DNA of 64,000 nt from Triticum aestivum. Its lineage: Eukaryota > Streptophyta > Magnoliopsida > Poales > Poaceae. A program made the position numbers and the translations under genes. The notes below the pieces were generated by a model, which saw only the letters and a list, made by a program, of their open reading frames with translations, had not been told where the DNA came from and searched no databases. Below, one piece after another: positions 31,716-44,150 of this stretch. Numbering within the stretch: position 1 is the first letter of the stretch; the number at the start of each line of letters is the position of its first letter. Location: the NCBI RefSeq assembly GCF_018294505.1, contig NC_057801.1, positions 843,753,465-843,817,464 of the forward strand, given 5' to 3'.

Positions 31716-33390
31716 CCTGTGGAGATTTTGAGGAATAGGGAAGTGGACACATATTGATGTTGTTTTCCTTCATTTGCACACTTTTCCTTTTCCACTGTAT
31801 ATGCGGACGTGGCTCAGACTGCTACCCATGCTAGCTACAGTTTGCAATAAATTAGTTAGTGTACTCTGATTAGCTAAGCTGATAGCTAATTTGCCACGGC
31901 ATAATTAATCATCCAGGCCACTCCATAGTGTTAAATGGTACTAGCAATTCGGTAGGCCTACATATATTTTTTGTTTGAACCTGGCAAGTCATATCACTCA
32001 CTCTGTTCCGAGACAACCACTTCTTCTCAACAGTCCTATATTTTCATTTTAAGCAGGAACCAAGATGTCGTGTCATTTTCATCCTATGTTTTTTTTAATA
32101 AGTTTTCATAATATTGCGTTCCAAAGATGCCATAAAATGTGGGATATGTCAAAGCAAGATGAACTTCAATCTTGACATGTGCATGTCATGTATACATAGA
32201 GAAATAGTGACAGCAATCTCCAGTGTTTTTTTTTTTGGCGGAGCGATCTCTATTACTCCCCCCAGTTCCTAAATATTTGTCTTTTTAGAGATTTGAAATG
32301 GACTATCACATATGGATGTATGTAGACATATTTTAGAGTATAGATTCACTCATTTTGCTCCGTATGTAGTCATTTGTTGAGATCTCTAGGAAGACAAATA
32401 TTTAGGAACGGAGGGAGTATTTGTGTTGGATATACAACTTAGTTTTGCATGGGAAGGGAGTAACATTATATTTGACAACTCAAATGTTAGTTAAGTTTAT
32501 TTGTATACCTATTATCTATAATTTAAAGGTTGGATGATTTGATGCCAGCGTAGTGAAATTTATATGACCAGTGATGTGGTGGTGGTTTTGCGCACACACC
32601 AATCGGCACAAAAACTAGATAATCCCTTTCTCTGGGTTTACCCCTAGGTCATCAATTTGACCAACCTAATAGAAGACATATATTATGAAAAACAAACCAT
32701 TATAACTTCGGATGTTCTATTTTCAAACAGTATAATTTTTATGTTATATAGTTTATATTACTGTGATAAAATTGGCAACCTAGGTATATGCACAGGACTT
32801 GCAAACTGAAACGGAGGGAGTAAAAATAAACATACATTTATTAGGGGTGAGTGTATGCGCGTATGTATGAGCGCTTTCATCTGTACTGTGTTCAAAAAAA
32901 ATGTGAATATCAAGACGAAAATAAAAGCTTGCAATAAATCTATAAGTTTTAACCAAAATTGGGAAACTGTGGATAAGTCATAAATAAATTATGAACATTC
33001 ATGAGTAGATGATAATACTCTTGGAGTTTATTTGAAAAAACGATTTTTTTTCTCTTGGAATACTTTGGATTTAACTTGTCTAATTAATTTTATTGGTTTT
33101 TCATGTTACAAGATTGCTATGCGTGCAAAATCACCGCCATGTTAGCAACCATACTGTTTTGATTAGGGGCAAGGATATAATGTGCTCTGTATCAGAAGTT
33201 CAGAGTCAAACTTGTCTCTTAAAATCTAGGAGGTAAAACTGTAACCGATAGTTAAATAGGTGTGGTGGGCGACGGATTTTTCATCACTTTTATATTATAC
33301 AGTAGAAGTTTCTCTCGAACCTGGCAAGTTGGCAACCTTGAGCAATCCACTCTAATTATAATTCCAAACTTAATAACACATAACATTGTT
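31716..33390. other. Dof upstream region, non-coding
   Basis: Apart from the Stowaway MITE at 32256-32417 I find no gene. A second Stowaway-like end (AACGGAGGGAGTA, about 32808-32820) terminates a diverged segment that may begin near 32635, but its left end is not recognisable. Confidence 0.5.
32256..32417. mobile_element. Stowaway MITE (Tc1/mariner type)
   Basis: The 162-bp element has terminal repeats CTCCCCCCAGTTCCTAAATA and TATTTAGGAACGGAGGGAG and is flanked by the TA target duplication (32254-32255, 32418-32419). The arms pair along most of the length, so a transcript would fold into a hairpin. It lies about 550 bp upstream of the Dof TATA box and could affect that promoter. Confidence 0.92.
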
Positions 33391-33690
33391 CTTGGTTGTG
33401 TGCATTCTCGGGTGCAGAGAGCAAATTAAGAGCTCCTATTTTATTACGGGACGGCCGACCGTTGGTGCAACTAACACTGTTGACTTGTACCAGTTGCCGG
33501 TACTGTATGTAGCTGGAAATATAGGTACTCTTCTCATCTTCATATCCATGGATGATATGAAATAGTCACCGTGAATACGAGATGACAACTAAATTGCTCT
33601 CGCATTAATTTTTCTTGCATGTTAATAGTTATAAACTAATGCACGTGCATATATAACATCGATCACCTTCCAGAATGTAATATATGAATT
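33391..33690 (+). repeat. Diverged direct repeat, copy 1
   Basis: TTGTTCTTGGTTGTGTGCATTCTCGGGTGCAGAG and, further on, ACTAATGCACGTG..ATATA..TCGATCACCTTCCA match 39525-39880 in the same order and orientation, with many differences. They could be the remains of two LTRs or a local duplication. Confidence 0.5.
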
Positions 33691-36600
33691 ACTAATTATT
33701 TTATTGATGTTTGTCTGGCTGACATGGTTGCTACGTGTCCAAAATAACCACCATGTTTAATTTTGAAACTAGGGAGGGGTGGGGGACTCCCCACCTGAAA
33801 AATATCCGTTGATTTTCAAAGTAGCAAAACAAGCATATAGTTCATAGTACAAGAGACTCAGAAAGCACCCTCTCAAGTAGAGGTAAGATAGTCTTGCCAT
33901 AACATGGCACTGGACTTAAACTCGGCATGTTAGAGATATACTTTCTTTACATGTATTTGATAGTTTAGGATTTGTAATCCATCGGCTAGCTTATATTTAA
34001 GAGGGGCTTCTTGTCTTCCAAGCATGTACTCCTATATATATAGGACACATGTCTGTGCGTTGCAATGGGCAGAAAATTGTCAGACTTAAATTTAGTAAGC
34101 ATTGTATAGAAATTCATCCATGAGAAGTTTACGACCAATAAGAAGAAAACCACTCAGGTTCTTTGCTGCTCGCACTTCACAAACATGGTATATGCCATCA
34201 CAATAAATGTGTATTGACTGATTTCTGCACCATAAAACAGTCATAATAATCATAGTCCCTATGAAAATTACTACAATGCGAAAACCCTCTATATCTACAT
34301 CATTATTCTATCTATGCAAAAATATACAGTATACAACAACGATCACCATGTAAAATATGGTCATACAACACTCTGCACCTCTTTCTTCTACCATCTTCTA
34401 TTTATCTCGGTCAACTATACAAAAAATATACATACAGCAAAATCTGTAAGCAACGTCAATTTTATCTACAGAACAATCTGTACGCAAGGTCATATTCATC
34501 TATCTACTATTGATGCAAGTATGTAGTTTTGCACATACTTTTCTTCACACAATGGCAGAAGGTCGCATTATATTCGTACAACAATGTCGACAAAGAGCAG
34601 CCTCCTCTTTACTGTTTGATTTTTCATCAGCTTCCACAGCCTGTTTAGCAGCTTCTGCATAGTGTACTCTGAAAATTATTTGGAGAGAACTGCAGCTTCA
34701 TTGGAAAGCGAAATAATAGATGTACGAAGAGGGGTATTATTTTTATTGAGCAACAAAAACCAAAGTTATCCTGAAACAAAATAAAATGCCAATAAATTTA
34801 CTTGTTGGCAGGTTTGCAGTGGTACGGTCCCATAGAATAGATAATGTTCAAGTAAGGTCCTTGCTGGCAGGTTTGATCCACAAAATATCTGACATCAGAC
34901 CCTCACTTGTGAGAAATTAAGAAGTTTGTCACTGCCACAGAGAAATTAAGTTGCCAACATCAAAGAGTTTCGTTTTCACTTTCCTAACCAACCATCCAAA
35001 CAGATCAACACTAAATCTATAAATTTGATTGAACTAACCAATCACTGATAGGTCAAGTAGTTGAAACAATAATCTCTTTATGTCGTAGATATCCAACATA
35101 TATATGGTTCTATCCTTGATGCCTAATATCATGAACCATGATAGATGTCCGATTTGACGGTGCCGCAGATTGGAAAGAAAATCTTGCTACAATGAATATT
35201 GTAATCTTACACCATGTAGAATTACGTTATGCAAACCTTCCTCTCATAACTTGCTAATTTGAAATTAGTAATTTCATCTTTTACTGGTTTGGTGGAATTT
35301 TGAAGCTTGGAGCTAATTTCTAAGATCTTGAAATTGTCTCAAATGACATGGTGCACACCAGTAAACATATAGCCAAGCCTGTTAGGTGAAAAAGCAACAT
35401 ATATTTACTAATTCAGTTTAACAAAAACTGTAAGAGATGCCAATCATGCTAAACAGCGGCCTGCTTTGCGTGATTAGATATTGAGCTCTGATCTCTAGAA
35501 AAAATAATAGTTGCCCCAAACATATACCATACAGGCGATCTCATTAAGCAATATGCTGCATAACTAATAAGAGAAATTATATGAACATGCTAAGCCAACA
35601 TGTCCTAATTAACTGAGTTTAGGTATGAGAAAAAATAATGCTGCTGTCAAGGGCCTATATTTGGTGGTTGATTGGCTGGAAATTCATGATTTTATTTCTT
35701 ACTAGCCAGTGTTTTTTTTTCTGCACAAAATGCATTCCATATGAAAATGAATCCTGAATCCAGATGGAGCTCCAGTTGACAGCGACTTGCAGCTAAAATC
35801 ATCAACCAAATAAAGAAATAATAATATAATCAAGCACATGTTAAGTTTAGTGTTTTGACAGCAAGCGGTACACAAAGAATTAAGAAGCGTGTGATTCATT
35901 AACAAAGTAGCAACAACTTGATTTATTAACCATAAATAGGAATATACATGTTTTGATTCGATAGGGCGCAATTAACAAAATATCATTTTGCAGCACACTT
36001 TTAGACTACAACGAAAGCTATTCAGCGCCATCTCAACTGCAATTCTCTAAGGATATTTCCCATTTTTGGATGTAGGAAATCAAATGCGCACGCTATTAGC
36101 TTTACTATGTCTCATTTACTCTGCTGAATTTTGGTTCTGGTGATGTACGAACTATTCACAGACAAGTATAGAAGAAGCAAGCTCGGCTTTAGCAAACACT
36201 ATTAAAAACTTTAAAAAACACACAATACTGCGTCATAGTAAATGGTACTGGAACGTATCAGCCACACCTGTCAAACTGAAAACAACATTGCTAGTATTAC
36301 ATATTCTGGAAATATAAACAAAAGTTATATGATGATACTCATATCTATCAGTCAAACTTTGGGCTATTGTGTAGTATCATGGTTCAGTTTAGCCACTTCA
36401 GATCACAGGAAAACAAACTGACTGAATTTTGGCTACTACACAGTAGCATGGTTCAGTTTACACTAAATTTTGACAATTGTGCAGTAGCATGGTTCAGTCA
36501 GCTGCTTGCCCAAAACAACTCCAAATAAATATTACTCAAGCAGTTTGAACCACGTACCTTGGCCATAATTCCGGCGAAGTCCGCAGTACGGCGAAATCAT

Positions 36601-37475
36601 TGTTCCGGAAATCGGTAACGGGTAGAAGCTCGGTCGGTTTGGGAGTACTGATTAATCGGTGAATCGGCCTATTAACTGGATTAATCGACCGACCATTAGT
36701 TCATAAATTAAATAGGAATTGCCAATCTATATATAGTTTTTTATGTATTATACCATATTTTCATGCTCTCAACTATGTAATATACCAAAATATGCTACTG
36801 TTTGGTCGATTCCTAGCTATGGAGGAGCGACAGGGGGATGGGAGGGGTTATTGGGGAAAAAAATGGGCTTTGTTTGCCCAGAAGTTAATGGGTCAGTAGC
36901 GATTAATCGGCCTAACAACTGAGATTAATCGGTCTAACTGGCCAATTAATCAGCCTGACAAGTTAACACGATGAATAAATATTATTCGATTCGGTCACCA
37001 TACGAGTAGCGATTAACTGGTTCGTTAACTGATTAATCGGACGAATTCTTGAACAGTGGGCGAAATACATTCATGGGTTGTACAAATACTTACATAATTT
37101 ACATGCTTTCCATACTACCTAGATAATTAGATTTGCTTGAAGGGAGAGTCTGTAAGAAAGGAACATGTAGACATTAGAAAACCAACATAAAGCAAACTGA
37201 CATTGTTCTAACCTTCCAAATTGAGGTGCATTAGTAAGAAAACTGAAATTTCTTTACCCGTTTCTTGCACAAGTAGCAGGCTTTCCTATGTTTGAATCAC
37301 TCCAAGAAACCAATCGGTAAATTGCGGCAGCTGCTCTTTTCTGCTGATTGAGCATCGACATAGGGATGGATTGCATCGCAAATTCGACAGCCAATCAATG
37401 ACCGAAGCACATCTCTGAAGAAAAAACAAATCGACAATGTGATCTCTACTCTCTGATAGCCAGTGGAGAAAGTAG
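33691..37475. other. Non-coding region with scattered exon-like pieces
   Basis: There is no open reading frame of note. The AT-rich sequence contains gene-like scraps on the minus strand (34548-34668; perhaps 37283-37410) and a repeat of GATTAATCGG-type words at 36640-36700 and 36895-37045 that I could not assign to a family. Confidence 0.4.
34548..34668 (-). pseudogene. Exon-like fragment, unknown gene
   Basis: After a good acceptor (AATTTTCAG/AGTACAC, minus strand) an open stretch reads 'YAEAAKQAVEADEKSNSKEE' and a few more residues to a TGA. The Ala/Glu/Lys composition and the splice site look genic, but I recognise no family and see no neighbouring exon. It may be a captured or degraded gene fragment. 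Confidence 0.25.
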
Positions 37476-37651
37476 ATGGAGAGCGCCATCACCAGCACAA
37501 GTGTGGGGTTCATCACCGGCACTGGCGGAGCTCTGTCCAGGCTACAGAGGCAACGACGTGGGGTTCCCCTCCATCGCGCACATCCAGGCGTCCACCAGCG
37601 GGCGGCATGCCGTGTCGAGCCGGCCCCGGTGCTCCGTCAAGGCTATTAGTG
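37476..37651 (+). pseudogene. Possible plastid transit-peptide exon with a frameshift
   Basis: An ATG at 37476 opens 'MESAITSTSVGFITGTGGAL', a Ser/Thr-rich, acid-poor start. About 80 bp later the +1 frame carries on with 'GFPSIAHIQASTSGRHAVSS' and 'RPRCSVKAISE' up to a GT donor-like site at 37652. Joined by a one-base shift this resembles a chloroplast transit peptide and first exon. No downstream exon was found, so I treat it as a broken gene fragment of unknown identity. Confidence 0.35.
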
Positions 37652-37749
37652 AAGTAGGAGGTCGCTGCGCACACCTGCTCGCTTGCTTCATGCCCCTGTG
37701 TCGCTTCTCGGCGTAGCATACTCGCCGCCTACTCGCTGTTCCCATTTGC

Positions 37750-37856
37750 ACCCTGCACACATACACACACACACACATATACACACACCATCCACCAATT
37801 AACATATATACACACACACACAAACACAAGAAGCCACACAACACATACTCTACACA
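37750..37856. repeat. CA/CACACATA microsatellite region
   Basis: Short (CA)n and (ACAC)ATA tracts with interruptions create the Cys/Val-rich minus-strand ORFs seen here, which are not genes. Confidence 0.8.
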
Positions 37857-38000
37857 CCCAGGACAGCATCTTCCACTCTGAATTGGCTACGTAGCAAAAA
37901 AACAAATTTGTGGGATCCAGGGGAGCTGCGAGCGGGGGAGACATACCTTGTGGCAAGTAGGAGGTGCCCGCTGTGTAGGATGCTCGGCAGCAGAGCACCT

Positions 38001-39300
38001 TTTTTTTCGAAAAGGAGGAATACCCCCGGCCTCTGCATCTGGTCGATGCATACGGCCACTTTATTAATTATTAGCACAAAACCTTACAAAGTCGTACAAC
38101 AGTAAGACCAAAGCCACCATCTTCGCAACCTCTGTCGCTACTCCTATCTAACTGATGAAGGGGCGCTGATGGTCTGGGCCTAATACCAAACAGACCTCGC
38201 AGCCAAACCTAACATCTAAGACCTGAGGTCCCAACCTGGACGCCTGCCGGGTATGGGCACCCACCAGTCCGGTGTGCTCCTCAACCAGGCCGCCCGCCGG
38301 GTATGAGGCCGCCACAACCACCTACCACATATCCATCTTCAGAGCTGTACTGTTGTAACTGCCTTGCTCGGTCTCGCTGCCGCCGACGCCACCACGACGC
38401 CAGACAGCGTCGACCTCCTGCGCGTGTCCGTCACCACACATCTGACGCCAAGCCTCCGCTGCTCCATGCCGCCAAGAGCCGCCGCCAAGAATATGTAGAA
38501 CGAAACACCGCTCCACCGAAGGGAGGCAGCACACCCCCACCCCTCACCTGCAGACCCTTCCATCCGATCCCAATGTCCTTGGCGTCGCCTCCAGGAAGGT
38601 TACGGTGCCTAGGGCGCCGCCGACGCCCGATCCGCATCGGATCTTGGGCTTTCACCCGGACATGGGTTGGAGAGGAGAGATGGTGCCCTCAGCAACGCCC
38701 CCAAGGAGGAAAGCGGCGCCAAAAATCGGCGTCGCCGCTGCCGGTCAGCCTAAGGCAGCCAAGGTTTCCCCCGGACACCGATCTGCTCCACCAGAACACA
38801 CCGGAGGTGGATCCGGCAGGATCCAAACCGACCCGGGGACTGGGAAGGGATGCATGGAAGGGAGAGGGGCAATACCTCCAGATCTGGCACGCCTACGGCT
38901 CGCCCTCCTCACGGCCGAACCCACAGGCACGCCGCACGCCACCAGATGCGCCGCACCAGATCGAAGATGGCCAGCCTTAGCGCCGCCCCCCACTCTCCCG
39001 ACGAGGGAGAGGAGGAACCAGCGCCGCCGCCGATCCCGGGGCCGCCGCCCCGGCTTGCCCGCGCCTGGCCAGACGCAGCCGCCGCCGGATGCAGGCCTTC
39101 GTCCAGGGCCGAAGACTTGCGACGCGCGACGAGGGTGCCCCGCCACCGCCGTCCGCCGAGTGGGCTTTGCCCGTCGGCCTCCTCCGGCGGTGGCGGGCAG
39201 AGCGAGGGAGGAAAGGGGAGCGGGGGCGGCGGTGGCTAGGTCGCCCGAGCCGCCCCCCAGGGAGCGACACAAGCGACTTCTCGTCAAATATCAATAGTCA
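38001..39300 (-). mobile_element. 1.3-kb retroposed segment with A-tail and 14-bp target duplication
   Basis: The segment is bounded by the direct repeat GCAGCAGAGCACCT (37987-38000 and 39301-39314) and, on the minus strand, ends in an A-run (T-run 38000-38007 on plus). This is the signature of target-primed reverse transcription as done by LINE machinery. It is very GC-rich toward its minus-strand 5' end (38600-39270) with overlapping Arg/Pro-rich ORFs on both strands, none convincing. It resembles text repeated in Triticeae genomes; whether it is a LINE end, a SINE-like element or a processed transcript is unclear. Confidence 0.7.
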
Positions 39301-39524
39301 GCAGCAGAGCACCTAGGGCAGGTCGTATTGTCTTGCAGGGTCTTCCGGTTTATGTTCGACTTGGTGTTAAGCAGCCCACACGTATGCCACATGGTAACAA
39401 ATTAAACGATAACCATCAGTTGAGGTAGTTGTGTTGGGCAATGAGTTTTTTCCTTCCAATTTGAAATCGAGAAAGAAAGTGACGTGCAATTGAGTCCGAT
39501 TCAACTTCCTTGTTCAATATACAC

Positions 39525-39880
39525 GACAGTGTTCTTGGTTGTGTGCATGCTCGGATGCAGAGACCTCTTCTTCTGTTACTCGACGGTTGACTGTCCACGT
39601 GAAGAAATAAGTGTTTATTTGAAGCCAAGTGGTTTGCAAGTATTATTGTTCGTCGATGCTATGATAGTTGCATGCACTGTACATACCCGGGCATATAGGT
39701 ATTGCAGCGTGTGTACGTTAGTGACTTCTTGCATTCTTCATAGCGGTCCATGACATGAAACAGTCAGCACGAAAACGAGACAAAAATAGTTTTCTCTCTC
39801 TTCAAATTTTTTTTTCGCATTAACAGTTAACCAACTAATGCACGTGGACATATTACTTCGATCACCTTCCATGATACAAT
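39525..39880 (+). repeat. Diverged direct repeat, copy 2
   Basis: Partner of 33391-33690, about 6.1 kb away. It shares GTGTTCTTGGTTGTGTGCATG, the GACATGAAACAGTCA block and ACTAATGCACGTG..CTTCGATCACCTTCCA, in the same order. Confidence 0.5.
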
Positions 39881-40101
39881 ATATTAATATGCACGTACTG
39901 CTTGACAGCTACTACACAGGACACATTACACCAATGTCCACTCAGGGTTGTTCCTCAAGTTAGCTACTTCGTTAAACTCTTAGGAAAAGTAGTCTTATTT
40001 ACAATGCCAAACATAAAAATTATTATGTGCCACATATATGTGATGGAAATTACGGAAGATGCACCTGAATTAGTTTAAGCTAATTGAAGAATCATATATC
40101 A

Positions 40102-40382
40102 GGGCAACTCCAACGGCGATCTCCAAACGAACGACACCAAATTTAGGCAGACACGTCTAGACATGTCCACGGACAACGGGCCATCCAATCATAGTCATCA
40201 AATCCAGACAGCAGGCTGTATATAAAACCAACCCCCCCCCCCCCCCCCCGGTGCCCAGTTAGCTGACGTTTTGGGGATATTAGACGTCTGGACAGGTCCA
40301 TACAAATTCAGTGACTTATGAGAGATTGCTTTAAGTGTCTGGACATTTGTGAGCGACTTGATGACCCTCGTTGGAGTTGCCC
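40102..40382. mobile_element. Tourist-like MITE (PIF/Harbinger type)
   Basis: Terminal repeats GGGCAACTCCAACG (40102) and CGTTGGAGTTGCCC (ending 40382) are flanked by the 3-bp duplication TCA (40099-40101, 40383-40385), which fits the TNA rule. The element is 281 bp and includes an 18-C run at 40232-40249. Confidence 0.85.
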
Positions 40383-41106
40383 TCAGGAGATCTTAAAGAG
40401 CATGAAGAAAGGAAGAAGATGAATGAAGGCATTTGGAAGGCATATATATATAGTCCCTTTTGGTTGATATTGAGTCCATTTGTAGACTTGGGTTGCAAAA
40501 GGAGTTTTACCAAAACTGACAAAAAGGAAAATAAAATTAAGTTGGGTCACTGTCCATGCTTGTAGTATCCACTGTTTGGCGCCTGGTACATTATGTACTA
40601 CACCGTGCTCATTCAGGACTCAGAACATTAATTGATAATTACAACATGTCCCAGATAAATTGCATCGCCCAAACATGTTTATCGGCAAGATTTATCCATC
40701 TGTTTATCTCATAATCAGGTAATCTTTGGCAGTTGAAATACCTTACCATACTAGCATGTGCATTAGGAAGGTAATCGCAAATTAGGTTGTGTTCCGTAGG
40801 TTATGCCCATAGCTAAAAATTAAACCCATTAAGCATCGCCAGAAGGGCGGCCAACTAGCTATGGCATATAGCGCAAGCTGGTTAGCCACAGTGAGAAACT
40901 TTTGGGAAAAAATAGATGAAGGTGAGAAATTGGAAGGAGTGCGACGTGGTTGACAAAAATAGATGTAGTGCAACGCTTCAGAAGCCCAAATAGCCAAGGC
41001 CCAATCGGGCGATTAAAATGGGCTTCATATAATTTATTATGAGGAGAGGAAGCTACCATGAGTAGGAGTATGAAGGACAGTTGCCAAGCCATCGATATCT
41101 TATCAT

Positions 41107-41300
41107 CTGGTCATATAGACATGCATGGGAATTCAGTTTTCTGGCATTTGGGCGGGCAGTACATTTCACAACACAGGATGAGGACAATTTGGTGTGCTCT
41201 GATCTGGTCATATAGACATGCATCGGAATTCAGTTTTCTGGCATTTGGATGGGCAGTACCTTTCACAACACAGGATGAGGACAATTTGGTGTGCTCGGAA
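41107..41300 (+). repeat. 97-bp tandem duplication
   Basis: Two adjacent units (41107-41203, 41204-41300) start CTGGTCATATAGACATGCAT and differ at a handful of bases. No coding frame is supported across them. Confidence 0.9.
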
Positions 41301-41972
41301 AGCGACATGGCTATGATCATCTCGCCGCATGATCTTTGCTGAGGTGGTGGAGATTGCTGTTGTTGAATATGAGACTCATGGAAAGATGTTGGGCCTCGGT
41401 GCTCTCATATCAGGCTTAGACAACGTTCTCTGGTATTCTTCTTCTTCTTCTTCACCTAGTCTAGAATCCTATCCCCAAGCTCTAGTTTGTGTTTTTAAGT
41501 GTTTACTTTGTACTTTCTTCATTTTTGAATACAAGGCCACAAATCCATATTACAGGTACCAAGATAAAAATCAATGCATGTTTAAGTCAATGTTGCAAGC
41601 TAGCTTGCATCTTGTTTATCGTGTTAATTAATGTGGTTTTTCTCTCCCACGCACAACAAGGCAACCATTTACTCCTTATTGGTTGATTAATGTTGGGTTT
41701 TTGAAGCTCAGGCTTCCAGACACCTCCTATGCTTACTCTTCAATGTTGCTTTAAGATTTGTGCTATACAGCTAACTTACTACGTACATGAAATTTTCTCT
41801 TTTTTGTTTCGTCAAAACAAAACAATATACGAACTTTAAACTTTCCAGGACAACAAAACATTATTACTACAACGTGGGAAAAAACTTTCGGATTTTTTCG
41901 TCCGACATAAATATACAAAATGAGGTTTTTTTAGTTAAAAAAAAGATTTAGTATATCTTGTTCATGAAATAG

Positions 41973-42331
41973 GTAGCACATTACACAGGCATGCAACTAC
42001 CTGTCATAAATGGTAGCTTCCTCTCCTCGATCTTGCTGGAACACAACAAAATAGGCACCTCACAGAGCATACAGCTCCTGCACCAGCAAGGTTGGTCGAC
42101 ATACTAGGGATTTAGGTGAGGTTCATACTAAAGACACCCTTAAACTGGAGCTACATCATCATCATGGATTCAGGGGGGTGGACTTGTCAAGTAGCCCACC
42201 CGAGACGCTCTCAAGGCAGGAGCAGTGTACTCCCAATCAGGGCATGCCAATGCTCTCGCGCAGAGCAATAACGCCCAATTTCAAGTTTAAACGTATATGA
42301 CAGGTAGTTGCATGCATGTGTAATGTGCTAC
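41973..42331. mobile_element. Fold-back element with 36-bp inverted ends
   Basis: GTAGCACATTACACAGGCAT..ACCTGTCATA (41973-42008) is repeated inverted at 42296-42331 with one mismatch. The interior (about 290 bp) has no frame of interest. I could not find a target duplication, so the superfamily is unassigned. Confidence 0.7.
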
Positions 42332-43900
42332 ATTTATACATATACCAAGATATCAAACGAACATATAGATAAATTCAGCGTATTACACTGACACTTAAGA
42401 CAGACTACACTGGTTCTGATCTTTACTTTGAAGCAAGATAAATATAGATACTACCCTATCTTGGCTTATAGTAAACTATTCATCAACCCGTGCACCTGCA
42501 CGGGCTAGGAACTACCTGTCTCGGCATTATTGTATAAAATAAAAAAAACATTCATTCTTAGTGTTTTAGAGTATGTATGAATAAATTATTTTTCGGAAGG
42601 AGGGCAATCTCTTCCTAAATCCAACATTTTTATATGAGTATGTTCTCTCCAGCCTCTTTTAATGCAAATGTCAATATTTGTATAAAATACTTAACAAACT
42701 GGAATACAAAAAGTTTTCAACAGATTCAGAAATATGGTCAAAATTTCTGTCGCTACATTCTAAATATGATATTTTAAGCTTAAAACACTTTCTTTACTAT
42801 GCGTTAATTTTCTAAAATAAATATGCCATGATAGGTGACAATTGCTACCGTGGACAAATTTGTTCTACACAAAGTTTTGTGCCCGTCATGCTATGTCATA
42901 GAAGTTCAGATCTATCGGCCTAGTCATACAACTCTCAACGGCACAAAATTTAACTAAGAAAGTGAAACAAATGACTGGGCTAGTAACGGTGTAACTTGGC
43001 TCCAAATGTCAGTAGCCTCATACGTTTGTAAGGTGTTGTTAGATAAGCATAATACAAATGCTTGATAGAAAGCAAAGTATATGACTGCATCTAGAAGAAG
43101 TTAAAGCAACTGGTTAAATAAAGATAAATGTCTTGTAGTAAAAATATATATACTCATAACAAATTCATATAACTCAGATAGAACAATGGAAATTAAATAA
43201 CTCGGAGGAAATTAGGGATTACAGACCATATATGTTGCTGCTCCATAAATAAATATAAATGCATAGACATACCGTAATGTAATTTACAGTTTGGGTTTTA
43301 TCGCCATTTAAGAAAAGCATTATAAACGCTTGGATTATCATCAATTGCATGCACACTCTAGCAGCATATGTACTCTACGATGTATCTCCGATATAATTTT
43401 TTGCCGCTGAAGACGTGCACGTACCTGTCCAGCAACTTCGTCATGGTGGGCAGCGCCACCCAGACAGGCCACTGTATGACCCCGAGTGCAACACTGAGTA
43501 TATAGAGAGGACATCTACGACGCCAGCAACACGTTCAGCTTCTTCTACTCCTGGTTGAAATTTCTTTTTAAAAATCAGTCATAGGCTCTCCTTTTTTAAA
43601 TATGAGGTTTCAGGTCTCTTATTTTGTACGTCGACGGATTTTGTTTTGCTGAGACTATGGGATATGGAATGTTTTTTTAACGTGGGGCCTAACTTCTTAC
43701 ATGCACATGTTTTTGTTTCCTTTCAGTGAAAAAACCGATAAATTCTATAGATCGAGTAGGCTAGAGATTGACAGTAGCTGATCTGTGCTTTGCATCCATC
43801 TAGGCATTGGGAGAGTGAGGACACAGAGGTGAGAGGAGGAGAGATACATTCTCCTTGGCTTGAGCTCGACCAGGTGGCCATTGAGGAGGGCGACGTTGGC
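42332..43900. other. Non-coding region
   Basis: No gene is supported. A short hairpin CCCGTGCACCTGCACGGG followed by CTAG sits at 42489-42510. 43430-43510 contains a minus-strand exon-like stretch ('GVIQWPVWVALPTMTKLLD') ending in a strong donor GGACAG/GTACGT, but it has no partner exons. Confidence 0.4.
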
Positions 43901-44150
43901 GACGGTGATGGGGCAGTGGCAGCAGTGCTTCCCATCACTACTGCGCTAGCCTAGATCGGTAGGGTTTGTCGGTGGGGTGTGCGGCAACGCGACGAACCTC
44001 GTGTTGCGTGCCGCCGGCCCCCACCTCTTTATATAGCGTAGGTGACAGGGGCCTATCAACCATAGTGGGTTGGGCGCCCCCGATCGGGGTGCAGATCTAA
44101 GGGCCCGGCCTGCCGTTGGGCCCACTCGGGAGGAGATAGCCCTAAGATTC
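43723..44150 (-). repeat. Probable 3' LTR of the minus-strand Copia element
   Basis: It follows a purine-rich tract (minus strand GATCAAGGGGAAGAAT) downstream of the pol gene. It has an LTR-like TATA box (minus TATATAAAG, plus 44027-44035) and GC-rich promoter-side sequence. The exact ends were not identified, so the limits are approximate. Confidence 0.4.

Noticed and set aside
34040..34080. Helitron end at TGTCTGTGCGTTGCAATGGGC
   Set aside because: Only a diverged half of the usual hairpin, with no CTRR terminus; not reported as a feature.
35702..35971. 89-residue minus-strand ORF as a gene
   Set aside because: A short stretch looks exon-like, but no good splice signals or family resemblance support it.
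36640..37045. GATTAATCGG words as a transposon with inverted ends
   Set aside because: The words recur in both orientations but I could not define ends, arms or a target duplication.
38303..39297. ORFs of 225, 230 and 180 residues on both strands
   Set aside because: Overlapping Pro/Arg-rich frames on both strands inside the GC-rich retroposed segment; GC content alone removes stop codons here.
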